64,000 nt of DNA from an uncultured Actinomycetes bacterium. GTDB taxonomy: Bacteria > Actinomycetota > Actinomycetes > Mycobacteriales > Mycobacteriaceae. A program made the translations under genes and the position numbers. This document shows positions 8,917 to 17,887 of this stretch, in pieces; the stretch's first letter is position 1; the number at the start of each line of letters is the position of its first letter. The stretch lies in the NCBI GenBank assembly GCA_903884065.1, contig CAISDL010000084.1, positions 1-64,000 on the forward strand, in the 5' to 3' direction. A model generated the notes under the pieces. The model saw only the letters and a program-made list of their open reading frames with translations, was not told the origin of the DNA and made no database searches.

Positions 8917-11900
8917 AGCACACGTCCTTTCTCTCTGCTGGCTTGAGCTCCCTGCCGGGCCCGAGCGCGCTGCTGCGCGCGGGCGCCGAGGCCGGAGGGT
9001 GCTGACGCCGAAGATGGTTCCGCCGACGCGTAACCCATGCGTGTGCACAGAGCGTCGGCGAGTGACGAGACGGTCGGGTACTCGTAGATCAGCGCGGCCG
9101 GCAGTGCCATGCCGAGGCTCGCGCTGAGGCGGCGCTGAAGCGTGAGGCTCATCAGCGAATCCATCCCGAGTTGGAAGAAACCGGCGTCGGGGTCGAGAGC
9201 CTGGGCGGGCGGGAATCCGATGACGCTGCCCGCAGCGGTGGCGATGTGCGCGGCAAGCAGGCCACGGCGCCCTTCGGGCGCGCATTCGCGCAGTTCTTTG
9301 CGGAACTCGCTTTCGGGAGCCTCGGCGTCTGCGGCGGTGTCGCGGGCAAGCAGGTCATCGACGATGCGCAGGGCTCCGCGGGTGCGGTAGGCCGCGGCCA
9401 GCAGCGGCCAGTTGGCGTGGACCACTGTGGTGCGCGCCGGGGAGTCGGAACTCATCACCAGGGCCAACGCGCGGATGGCGACCTCGTCGTCCATCGGTTC
9501 CAGGCCGGCGTTGGCCATCACCGCACCCGCGTCGGTCTGCAAGTCCGACAGGGACTTCCACAGTCCCCAGTTCACGACGGTGGCCGCAAGACCGAGGTTG
9601 CGCCGAGCGTAGGCGAAGGTGTCGAGGAACGTGCTGGTGGCCGTGTAGTGGGCCAGCCAGCGCGAACCGAGTAGACCGGAGATCGACGAGAACAGGACGA
9701 AGTGGCGGATATCGGTTCGCAGCGAGAGTTCGTGCAGCACCCCGAGCGCATCCAGCTTCGGTCCGAACATGGTTCTTACGTCGGCATCTGTCATGTCGGG
9801 CAGGGTCACCGGCCCACCGGCGAATGCCGCGAGGTAAATGCCCTCCAGGGCAGGAAGTTCGGTGCCGAACCGGTCGAACAGAGCCGTCATGGCCAACTCG
9901 TCGGTCACGTCGGCGGCCACCTCGACCAGCGTCGTACCGGTCGAGGCCAGTTGCTGGGCAAGCTCTTTCAGCTTGTCCCCGGGGTTGCGGGACACCGCAA
10001 CGATCGTTCCCGCACCCATGGCGGCCAGCTGCCGGATGAGATACGGACCGATATGACCGGTCGCTCCGATGACGAGCTGGGTTGCGGCTGAGGTCAATTC
10101 GGCGTCGGGTGATGTCGGGATCACGGGCTCCAAACGGGGCGCGTGCCGCACGCCGGAGCGGTAGACGACCTGATCCTCACCGTCGCCGGCGGTGGACTCG
10201 CGGCGCACGAGCCGGGCTGCCAGCACGGGCGGCATCGAGTCGTCGACGTCGATGATGCCGCCCCAGATTTCGGGATGCTCAAGTGCCAGGGTGCGACCCA
10301 GGCCCCAGAGCACGGCGTGGACGGGGTTGGCGCGGTCGCCGACTGCGACGGGCTGGGCGTTTCGGGTCAGGAAGTAGAGCTTGGGAGGCACCGGCATGGC
10401 CGCGCACTCGGTGGCAACGCGCCGCGCCTCGTTGAACAGTTGGTAGGCCGATGCGATATCGGTCGACGGGCCGCCCGGGGACGGCGCGAACAGCACGGTG
10501 TCCGGGGCATCCCCCGCGCTGGGGACACTGCCGAGTTCGGCGGCGAGTTCGGGGTCCCCCAGCACCAGCCAGCGGCCGGCGCGGGAGTCGGGCGTGGTGG
10601 GAAGTGCGCGGCTGGGCCAGGTCGGTTCGTACAACCAGTCCACCGGAACAGGACTGGCCTCCGGGTTCAGCGGCGTTCGCCTACCGCGGTTCGCCCCGAC
10701 GCCTGCCGGTGGTGCGGGTGTGAAGTCGAGCCAGTGTGCGGTGTGACGCCACGGCGTGTTGGGCAGCTCCGGGTGCGGCTCGGGTGGGTGCTCGCCGAGT
10801 GGTGGCCGGGCGGTGAATGTCGCGTTGAGTGCGGTGTGGAATGAGACGGTCTCGTTGGCCTCGCGCAGAAGTGTGCCGAGGCTGTGATGATGGCCGTTAC
10901 CGGTGGCCGGATCGTCGAGGGTGTCCGAGATCGCCTTCGTGAGCAGCGGGTGCGGACTGATCTCGATGAAGGTGGTGTGGGTGGCGCCGGCAGCGGCGAT
11001 CGCGTCGCCGAACCGGACGGGCCTGCGCAGGTTGGCAACCCAGTGATCGGCGTCGAATTCCGGTGTCTCACCGGCGTCTTCGACGGTGGAGATGAGCGGG
11101 ATGACGGGGAAGCCGGGTTCCAGATCCGAGAGCGCGTCCTTCAACTCCGGCAGGATCGGATCCATCATCGCGTGGTGGGATGCCACATCGACGTTCACGC
11201 GGCGGGCGAAGACGTTACGCGCGACGGCCCGGGCGACGACCGCGTCAACGGCCTCGGTCGACCCGGCCACCACGGTCTGTCGCGGGGATGCGTACACCGC
11301 CACCGTGACCCCGGGGAAATCGGCGATCAACGCTTCGGTGGCGGGTTCGTCGAGTTCCAGCAGTGCGATCGCACCGGTGTCGGCGCGCCGTGCCATCAAC
11401 TGCGATCGCTTGGCGATCACTCGCAGCCCCTCGGCGGGGGTCAACGCGCCTGCCACGACCGCCGCGGTGATCTCACCCATCGAGTGCCCGATCACCGCGT
11501 CGGGTTCGACCCGATAGGAGCGCCACAACGCCGTCAAGGCCAACTGGATGCCCACCAACACCGGCTGGATTCGTTCGATGCCGGTCAACTCCTCGCCCGC
11601 GGCGATCACGTCGTACAACGAGAAGCCGACCTCAGCGACGAAGTCGGGTTCGAGTGCCTCGACCGCTTCGGCGAACGCGGGCTCGTCGGCGAGCAGTTGC
11701 CGGCCCATCCCGGCCCATTGGGAGCCCTGGCCCGAATAGACGAACACGGTGCCGGGACCGCAGGTCCCCTGATGCGGGCCCACCACTCCGGCCGCCGCAC
11801 TGTCCCCGGCCGCCAGCGCACGCAGCCCGGCCACCGCCTCATCGCGATCGGCCGCGCAGACGGTTGCGAACGCGGTCTGGTGGGTCCGGTGATGGTTGAG

Positions 11901-13634
11901 GGTGTGCGCGACGTCGGCCAGCCCGACCTCGGCCCCGGCGCCGGTCATCCAGTCCGCCACCACCGCGGCGGTCGCCGCGAGGCGCTCGGGGGTCTTGCCA
12001 CTGACCACCAGTGTCGTCACCGCCGGCTCGGGAGCCGGCGGGGCGGCCGGGGGCGCCAGCGGCGCCTGCTCGAGGATGAGATGGGCGTTGGTGCCCCCGA
12101 AGCCGAACGATGACACCCCCGCGCGGCGCCGACGGCCCGTCGCCGGCCACCCGGTGGCCTCATCGGCGACTTTCAGGCCGAGTTCGTCGAACGGGATGTG
12201 CGGATTGGGGTTGTCGAAGTGCTGATTGGGCGGGATCTCCCCGCGCTGGAGGGCCACCGCGGTCTTGATGACGCCGACGATTCCCGCAGCGGCCTCGAGA
12301 TGACCGAGGTTGGTCTTGGCGGCGCCGATGAGCAGTGGGGCGTCGGGCAGGCGTCCCCGCCCGTAGACGGCCCCCAGCGCGCGGGCCTCGATGGGGTCGC
12401 CGAGCAGCGTCCCGGTTCCGTGGGTTTCCACGTAGTCGATCTGGGCCGGCTCGACACCGGCGTCGGCGCAGGCGGCGCGCAACACAGCCGCCTGGGCGGT
12501 CGGGCTGGGTGCCATCAGGCCGTTGGACCGGCCGTCGGAGTTCACCGCCGAGCCGCGCACGACCGCGATCACCCGGTCACCGTCACGCAGCGCGTCGGAG
12601 AGCCGTTTGAGCACGGCCACCCCGCAGCCCTCGCCGCGGACGAATCCGTCGGCGGCCGCGTCGAACGCGTGGCATGCCCCGGTCTGCGACATCGCCTCGG
12701 CCTGGTCGAAGCTGCGCGTCACCACGGGTGAGAGCAGCAGGTTGACCCCGCCGGCGATGGCGAGTTCGGATTGACCGGTCCGCAGGCTCTGGCACGCCAG
12801 ATGGATCGCGACCAGTGAGGAGGAACAGGCGGTGTCGATGGTCAACGACGGGCCGCGTGCATCCAGGAAATAGGACAGCCGGTTGGCGATGATGCTCAGG
12901 GCGCCACCGGTTCCCGTCCACGCGTCGACCTGGCTGAGATCACGGGATGCCAGGAACCCGTACTCGCTGACGCAGGCGCCGAGGAACACACCCGTCTGCG
13001 AACGCTGCAACGACTCCGCCGGAATGCCCGCGTGCTCAAGTGCTTCGACGGTCACCTCGAGCACCAGGCGTTGCTGCGGATCGATGTAGTCGGCCTCACG
13101 CGGAGTGATACCGAAGAATTCGGCGTCAAAGCCCGCGACGTCGGACAGAAACGACCCCCATCGCGTGGTTCCGGCCAGGGCCTGCGCCGTCTGCGCGGAG
13201 CCGTCATCGAAGGCCTGCCAACGATCCTCGGGCACGGTTGTCACCGCCGAACGTCGCGCGGCGATGAAGTCCCAGAGCGCATCTGAGGAGTTGACGTCGC
13301 CCGGGAACCGGCAGCCCAGCCCGACGATGGCGATCGGTTCGGACAAGGAGACGGGACCGCTTTCGCCCGAATGCATGGCCTCGGCGTCGGGATGGGTCAG
13401 CGCGCGGGCCAGGCCGTTGACGTTCGGGTTCTGCCAGATGTCGACCGGGGACACGCTGCGGCCCAACAGCTCGGAGAGCTCGCCGGCCAGCACAACCCCG
13501 TCGCGCGATCCGACCCCGAGTTCGTTGAACGGAAGGTCGACGTCGATCTTGTCCGGACTACAGCCGACGTTGGTGACGAGGTAGTCGATCAGCCAGTGGC
13601 GGAGGTCGGCCTCCTCGTCGCCGGGTTGGGTCAT
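8913..13634 (-). CDS. PpsA-like type I polyketide synthase (ACP-KS-AT-KR-ACP)
   Basis: A 1573-residue synthase with an N-terminal ACP (phosphopantetheine Ser about 43, in GVGSRDG) as in FAAL-loaded enzymes. It is followed by KS at about 99-530 (Cys about 269 in DTACSSS), AT at about 640-950 (GQGSQWAGMG, GHSMGE, VASHH), a structural plus catalytic KR (GATGHIG; Lys in PKLDALG, Ser in SSISG, Tyr in HYTATS) and a C-terminal ACP (FFQLGMDSLMSL). No DH or ER is present, so it should add one extender unit and reduce it to a beta-hydroxyl. VASH is the form I associate with Mas/Pps-type ATs, so the extender is uncertain. It overlaps the FAAL gene upstream (ATGA) and the PpsE-like gene downstream (GTGA). 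Confidence 0.85.
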   Translation of the reverse strand: MTQPGDEEADLRHWLIDYLVTNVGCSPDKIDVDLPFNELGVGSRDGVVLAGELSELLGRSVSPVDIWQNPNVNGLARALTHPDAEAMHSGESGPVSLSEPIAIVGLGCRFPGDVNSSDALWDFIAARRSAVTTVPEDRWQAFDDGSAQTAQALAGTTRWGSFLSDVAGFDAEFFGITPREADYIDPQQRLVLEVTVEALEHAGIPAESLQRSQTGVFLGACVSEYGFLASRDLSQVDAWTGTGGALSIIANRLSYFLDARGPSLTIDTACSSSLVAIHLACQSLRTGQSELAIAGGVNLLLSPVVTRSFDQAEAMSQTGACHAFDAAADGFVRGEGCGVAVLKRLSDALRDGDRVIAVVRGSAVNSDGRSNGLMAPSPTAQAAVLRAACADAGVEPAQIDYVETHGTGTLLGDPIEARALGAVYGRGRLPDAPLLIGAAKTNLGHLEAAAGIVGVIKTAVALQRGEIPPNQHFDNPNPHIPFDELGLKVADEATGWPATGRRRRAGVSSFGFGGTNAHLILEQAPLAPPAAPPAPEPAVTTLVVSGKTPERLAATAAVVADWMTGAGAEVGLADVAHTLNHHRTHQTAFATVCAADRDEAVAGLRALAAGDSAAAGVVGPHQGTCGPGTVFVYSGQGSQWAGMGRQLLADEPAFAEAVEALEPDFVAEVGFSLYDVIAAGEELTGIERIQPVLVGIQLALTALWRSYRVEPDAVIGHSMGEITAAVVAGALTPAEGLRVIAKRSQLMARRADTGAIALLELDEPATEALIADFPGVTVAVYASPRQTVVAGSTEAVDAVVARAVARNVFARRVNVDVASHHAMMDPILPELKDALSDLEPGFPVIPLISTVEDAGETPEFDADHWVANLRRPVRFGDAIAAAGATHTTFIEISPHPLLTKAISDTLDDPATGNGHHHSLGTLLREANETVSFHTALNATFTARPPLGEHPPEPHPELPNTPWRHTAHWLDFTPAPPAGVGANRGRRTPLNPEASPVPVDWLYEPTWPSRALPTTPDSRAGRWLVLGDPELAAELGSVPSAGDAPDTVLFAPSPGGPSTDIASAYQLFNEARRVATECAAMPVPPKLYFLTRNAQPVAVGDRANPVHAVLWGLGRTLALEHPEIWGGIIDVDDSMPPVLAARLVRRESTAGDGEDQVVYRSGVRHAPRLEPVIPTSPDAELTSAATQLVIGATGHIGPYLIRQLAAMGAGTIVAVSRNPGDKLKELAQQLASTGTTLVEVAADVTDELAMTALFDRFGTELPALEGIYLAAFAGGPVTLPDMTDADVRTMFGPKLDALGVLHELSLRTDIRHFVLFSSISGLLGSRWLAHYTATSTFLDTFAYARRNLGLAATVVNWGLWKSLSDLQTDAGAVMANAGLEPMDDEVAIRALALVMSSDSPARTTVVHANWPLLAAAYRTRGALRIVDDLLARDTAADAEAPESEFRKELRECAPEGRRGLLAAHIATAAGSVIGFPPAQALDPDAGFFQLGMDSLMSLTLQRRLSASLGMALPAALIYEYPTVSSLADALCTRMGYASAEPSSASAPSGLGARAQQRARARQGAQASREKGRVL

Positions 13635-15373
13635 ACGGCTACGCCTAATCCATCCACTCGATGGAACTCTCCACGGAGGTAGAACTGCCCGCAGGACGAC
13701 CGGCGGATCTTCCCGCTGGTGGTGATCGGGATGGACCCGGGTGTCACCAGCAACAGGTCATCGATACGCAGGTTGTGCAGTTTCCACACCGCGTCGGCCA
13801 CCCGGCGTCGCACCAAGTCGAACGCCTCCGCGGGCTTGACTTCGACGATGGCTACCAGGTTCTCGGAGGCCTCGGCCTCGACCGAGATCGCGGCGACCCG
13901 GCCCCCGGTGATGTCCCTGATGGTGGCCTCGATGTCCTCGGGGTAATGGTTGCTGCCGTCGACGATCAGGAGGTCCTTGAGCCGGCCCATGATGAACAGC
14001 TCACCATCGGAAATCGCACCGAGATCACCGGTGCGCAACCACGGCCCGGCCGGGGTGCCTTCGGACGGGCTCTTGATCCGGGCGCGGAAGACCTGGGTGG
14101 TCAACTGTGGCTTGCGCCAGTAGCCCAATGCCACATTGTCGCCACGCGTCCAGATCTCGCCGACGCTGCCGGCGGGCTGCTCGAGACCCGTCTCCGGGTC
14201 GACGATGCGAACCACGTGGGCCTCAACCGGGCCATAACTGACCAATTCGGTTCCGCCGTCCTGCTCGGACCCGCGACGCTGGGCGACGCCGGCGGCAAGC
14301 CGCTGCAGGTCGAAGCGGGCGGTGTGAACGGTCGGCGAGACAGGCGGTGTCGCCACGTACAGCGTCGCCTCGGCGAGACCGTAGGAAGGTCGGATGACCT
14401 CCTCGCTGAGGCCGAACTTGGAAAAGCGGTCCATGAACCGCTTGACGGTGCTGGAGTGCACTCGCTCGGCGCCGCTGAGAATCGCATGCGCCCGACCGAG
14501 GTCGAGGCCCTCCATATCCGCATCAGAGGTCCGCCGCACAGCGAGCTCGAACGCGAAGTTAGGTGCACCGGAGAAGCACGACGGGTTCTGCGCCATCAGC
14601 TGGATCCAGCTCGCGGGCTTCGCCAGGAACGCCAGCGGGCTGGTCAGCACCGCATCGCAGCCGGTCACTACTGGTGCACAGACCCCCATGATCAGGCCCA
14701 TATCGTGAAAGAACGGCAGCCACGACACCACGGTGGTCTCGGTGGGAACCGTGCCACCGAACTCGGCGAAGTAATCTCGGCCGGCCTGCTCGAGGTTGCT
14801 CGTCACGTTCCGGTGGGAGACGATGACGCCGGCCGCCGTCCGGGTCGAACCCGAGGTGTACTGCAGATAGGCGGGACCGTGCCGGGAATCGTCGGTCTCA
14901 TCAAGGCTGCGGGTGAGGTCCACGTCGACGACGTCGACCTCGATGACGGTGGGGGCAACCCGACCGCCACGAGCGCCTGCGTACTTGTTCACGTCGGTGA
15001 CCGCCGCCGAGATGGTCAGCAGGATCGAGGGGGTGCTGTCATCCAGCGCTGATTCCACCCGCTGGTCATGAACGCCGGCCATCGGCACCGACAGCGGCAC
15101 CGCGATGAGTCCGGCCTGCAGCGCGGCGTAGAAGGCCACGATGTAGTCGAGTCCCTGCGGGGCGAGGATCGCCACCCGGTCACCCGGCGTGGCGGCCCGC
15201 CGCAATTCCTCGGCCAGCGACAGCACCCGGCGGTAGAGCTGATTCCAGGTCAGGCTTTCCGGGCGGCCCGTTCCAAGTATGGGGCCGTCCATGAACGTGA
15301 AGGCCAGGGCGTCGCCCTGGGTGGTGGCCTGGTGGCGCAGCAGCGCAGGCAGAGTCAGCTCGGTGTTCGACAT
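13631..15373 (-). CDS. FadD26-like fatty acyl-AMP ligase (FAAL)
   Basis: A 580-residue adenylate-forming enzyme, matching FadD26/FadD28-type FAALs (about 583). It activates a fatty acid as acyl-AMP and loads it on the N-terminal ACP of the next PKS rather than on CoA. Motifs are YTSGSTRTAAG (ATP binding), [28 protein letters not shown] and the C-terminal GKIRRSSC with the catalytic Lys. The [10 protein letters not shown] form is characteristic of FAALs. The stop overlaps the PpsA-like start as ATGA, so loading enzyme and loaded enzyme are coupled. The chain length of the substrate cannot be read from the sequence. Confidence 0.88.
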   Translation of the reverse strand: MSNTELTLPALLRHQATTQGDALAFTFMDGPILGTGRPESLTWNQLYRRVLSLAEELRRAATPGDRVAILAPQGLDYIVAFYAALQAGLIAVPLSVPMAGVHDQRVESALDDSTPSILLTISAAVTDVNKYAGARGGRVAPTVIEVDVVDVDLTRSLDETDDSRHGPAYLQYTSGSTRTAAGVIVSHRNVTSNLEQAGRDYFAEFGGTVPTETTVVSWLPFFHDMGLIMGVCAPVVTGCDAVLTSPLAFLAKPASWIQLMAQNPSCFSGAPNFAFELAVRRTSDADMEGLDLGRAHAILSGAERVHSSTVKRFMDRFSKFGLSEEVIRPSYGLAEATLYVATPPVSPTVHTARFDLQRLAAGVAQRRGSEQDGGTELVSYGPVEAHVVRIVDPETGLEQPAGSVGEIWTRGDNVALGYWRKPQLTTQVFRARIKSPSEGTPAGPWLRTGDLGAISDGELFIMGRLKDLLIVDGSNHYPEDIEATIRDITGGRVAAISVEAEASENLVAIVEVKPAEAFDLVRRRVADAVWKLHNLRIDDLLLVTPGSIPITTSGKIRRSSCGQFYLRGEFHRVDGLGVAV

Positions 15374-15616
15374 GCGGGATTTAGCCTCATTCGTCGAGCG
15401 GGCTTCACTGATCGTTCGGGTGAAACACCGCTTGGGGACCCCGGGGATCGCTGGCAGAGAGAACGACGCTATTCTCCGCGATGCGGGCGTGCCCCCATGC
15501 TACCAGGACCACGGCGGTAGTGACGGACCAGCAAATCAGCCGCGTACCTTCTCGATATGCACTGTCTGCTGACGAATGCGACTGTGAGGTTCGCCAGCAA
15601 CGCGGCAAAACCCTCG
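15374..15616 (-). promoter_or_regulatory. Intergenic region before the FAAL-PKS-Drr block
   Basis: 243 bases between the TesA-like stop and the FAAL start, the only sizeable gap in the minus-strand block. It is the likely place for an internal promoter. A TAGCAT hexamer (TANNNT type) reads on the minus strand near 15500, but I see no matching -35 at normal spacing, so the assignment is weak. A GAGG before the FAAL ATG may be its ribosome binding site. No coding frame in the gap looks real. Confidence 0.35.
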
Positions 15617-16330
15617 TCAGGCGACTCTTTGCTCCACCCACTGTGACAGCTGGGGCAGGTTGGTGTTGATGTAGAAGTGGTCCCCCGGGAACACCGTGAG
15701 GTCGAACGGACCCGTGGTGCGCTGCTTCCACGGCTCCACCAGTTCCGCCGTCGCCAACTCGTCGTTGTCGGCCATCAGCGCGTGGATGGGACAGGACACC
15801 GTCGCATCGGGTGGGCACTCATAGGACGCGATGGCCTTCAGTCCGCGCAATGTCGGAAGCAGGGTCGCGGCGAACTGGTCGTTGTTGAGGAACTCCGGGT
15901 TGGCGCCGGTGACATCGCTGACCATGCTCAACAGGTCCAGATCGGAGCCCGTCACATCTGCGCGGTTGCGCATGAGTCCGGGCGCCGCACTGGCCGATAC
16001 GAACAGCGCGCTTATCGGATTTCCGGCCCGCTCGAAGCGCAGTGCGACTTCGAAAGCCAGCAGGGCTCCCATGCTGTGACCGAAGAACGCCACCGGCCCC
16101 GGTTGCGGGTCGGCGGGCTTGAACATCGCGCAGAGGCGATCGGCCATGTCCGGGATGCTGGTGTACTGCGACAGATCCTTGCCGGCGCGCTTGCCGGGGT
16201 ACTGAACCGCAACGCACGTCGTGCCTCCGCTGAAGGCCTTGGCGAACGGCACATAGAAATTCGCCGATCCACCGGTGTGCGGGAAGATGAAGAGCCTGGG
16301 CTTGACGGGGCTCCGCGGGTCAGTCGACAT
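15617..16330 (-). CDS. TesA-like type II thioesterase
   Basis: A 237-residue alpha/beta hydrolase of the type II thioesterase family. The nucleophile elbow is GHSMG at about residue 95, the Asp is likely in the MADND region, and the His is in PGDHFYIN near the C-terminus; the N-terminal PHTGGSANF forms the oxyanion region. In DIM biosynthesis TesA (about 261 residues) releases the product from PpsE, and tesA lies just upstream of fadD26, as here. The unusual point is that its ATG overlaps the accD4 stop (TGATG), so it should be translated with the mycolate operon. It might instead be a housekeeping editing enzyme for Pks13; the order of the downstream genes favours TesA. Confidence 0.82.
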   Translation of the reverse strand: MSTDPRSPVKPRLFIFPHTGGSANFYVPFAKAFSGGTTCVAVQYPGKRAGKDLSQYTSIPDMADRLCAMFKPADPQPGPVAFFGHSMGALLAFEVALRFERAGNPISALFVSASAAPGLMRNRADVTGSDLDLLSMVSDVTGANPEFLNNDQFAATLLPTLRGLKAIASYECPPDATVSCPIHALMADNDELATAELVEPWKQRTTGPFDLTVFPGDHFYINTNLPQLSQWVEQRVA

Positions 16331-17877
16331 CAGATCGGAATCAACCCGTGTTTGCGCTGGACACGCTGAATCTGCTTGTCGCGCAACAACCGCATGGTCT
16401 TGCGAAGCAGTAGCCGGGTCTGGTGGGGCTCGATGACGGCGTCGATGAATCCGCGCTCCGCGGCGATGTACGGGATCGCCATATTGAGGTTGTAGCCCTC
16501 GATGAAGTCGGCGCGGATCTTCTGCACCTCGGGGGCGGTGGGGTCGGGGAACCGCTTCACCAGAAGTTGCGCCGCCCCTTCGGCGCCGATCACCGCGATG
16601 CGCGCGGTGGGCCAGGCGAAGTTGAGGTCGGCGGTGAGTTGCTTGGAACCCATCACCGCGTACGCGCCGCCGTAGGACTTGCGGATGGTCAGCGTCACCT
16701 TCGGCACATCGGCCTCCACCACCGCGTAGAGGAACCGGCCGCCGCGCTTGATGATGCCGTTCTTCTCCTGCTCCACACCGGGCAGGAAGCCGGGGGTGTC
16801 GACGACGAACACCAGTGGCACGTTGAAGGAATCACAGAACCGTACGAACCTGGCCGCCTTGTCGGAGGCCTCGTTGTCGATGGCGCCGGACATGTGCATC
16901 GGCTGGTTGGCGACCACCCCGACCGGCCGTCCGTCGACGCGGGCGAAGCCGGTGATGATGGCCTGACCGGCCTGGGCGGCGACATCGAGGAAGTCGCCGT
17001 CGTCGAAGATCCGGATCAATATCTCGTGCATGTCATACGCCGTGTTGTCGGCGTCGGGCACCAGGCTGTCGAGTTCGAGATCGTGCGGCGTGATCTCCGG
17101 CTCGAGGCCGGGGTTGATCACCGGGGCATCGTCAAAGGTGTTGGGCGGCAGGAAGTCCAGGAAGTCCCGCACGTACTGGAAGGCGCTCTTCTCGGAGTCG
17201 ACGACCTGGTGGATGTTGCCGTAGCGGGCCTGATGATCCGCCCCGCCCAGCTCGTCGAGGCTGACGTCCTCGCCGGTGACGTCCTTGATCACGTCGGGTC
17301 CGGTGACGAACATGTAGCCCTGGTCGCGCACCGCGACCACCAGATCGGTCTGGATCGGGGAGTACACCGCGCCGCCGGCGCACTTGCCGAGAATGATCGA
17401 GATCTGAGGCACCATGCCGGACAGCAGTTCGTGACGGCGGCCGAGTTCGGCGTACCAGGCCAGCGAGGTCACCGCGTCCTGGATGCGCGCGCCGCCGGAG
17501 TCGTTGATGCCGACGATCGGGCAGCCGACCATCGCCACCCACTCCATCAGCTTGGCCACCTTGCGGCCGAACATCTCTCCGACCGACCCGCCGAAGACGG
17601 TCTGGTCATGCGAGAAGACGCCCACGGGGCGGCCGTTGATGGTGCCGTGACCGCAGACCACGCCGTCGCCGTAGAGGGCGTTCGGGTCGCCGGGGGTCCG
17701 GGCCAATGCCCCGATCTCCAGGAAGCTTCCCGGGTCGAGCAGCTCGTAGATTCGGGCCCGGGCGCTGGGGATGCCGCGCTTGTCGCGCTTAGCGGCGGCC
17801 GCACCGCCGGGTTCCTTTGCCAGCTCAAGCTTTTCGCGCAGCTCGGCCAGCAGCTCGGCGGTGGTTCGGTTGGTCAC
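16330..17877 (-). CDS. accD4: Acyl-CoA carboxylase beta subunit AccD4
   Basis: A 515-residue carboxyltransferase subunit of the AccD4 type (M. tuberculosis Rv3799c has similar length). With AccA3 it carboxylates a long-chain acyl-CoA to give the carboxyacyl extender (alpha-branch) used by Pks13 in mycolic acid synthesis. The two crotonase-like halves are visible: the N-terminal half with [12 protein letters not shown] and [11 protein letters not shown] (acyl-CoA oxyanion region), and the C-terminal half with [12 protein letters not shown] and [13 protein letters not shown] (biotin side). The place directly after pks13 with a 10-base gap is the conserved fadD32-pks13-accD4 arrangement. The start ATG is well placed after the pks13 stop. 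Confidence 0.93.
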   Translation of the reverse strand: MTNRTTAELLAELREKLELAKEPGGAAAAKRDKRGIPSARARIYELLDPGSFLEIGALARTPGDPNALYGDGVVCGHGTINGRPVGVFSHDQTVFGGSVGEMFGRKVAKLMEWVAMVGCPIVGINDSGGARIQDAVTSLAWYAELGRRHELLSGMVPQISIILGKCAGGAVYSPIQTDLVVAVRDQGYMFVTGPDVIKDVTGEDVSLDELGGADHQARYGNIHQVVDSEKSAFQYVRDFLDFLPPNTFDDAPVINPGLEPEITPHDLELDSLVPDADNTAYDMHEILIRIFDDGDFLDVAAQAGQAIITGFARVDGRPVGVVANQPMHMSGAIDNEASDKAARFVRFCDSFNVPLVFVVDTPGFLPGVEQEKNGIIKRGGRFLYAVVEADVPKVTLTIRKSYGGAYAVMGSKQLTADLNFAWPTARIAVIGAEGAAQLLVKRFPDPTAPEVQKIRADFIEGYNLNMAIPYIAAERGFIDAVIEPHQTRLLLRKTMRLLRDKQIQRVQRKHGLIPI

Positions 17878-17887
17878 TTCCCCTGCT

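Noticed and set aside
8917..9285. A longer N-terminus for the PpsE-like PKS
   Set aside because: The open frame extends to 9285, but the extra part lies inside the upstream PKS; the GTG at 8916 gives a standard KS N-terminus and a GTGA overlap.
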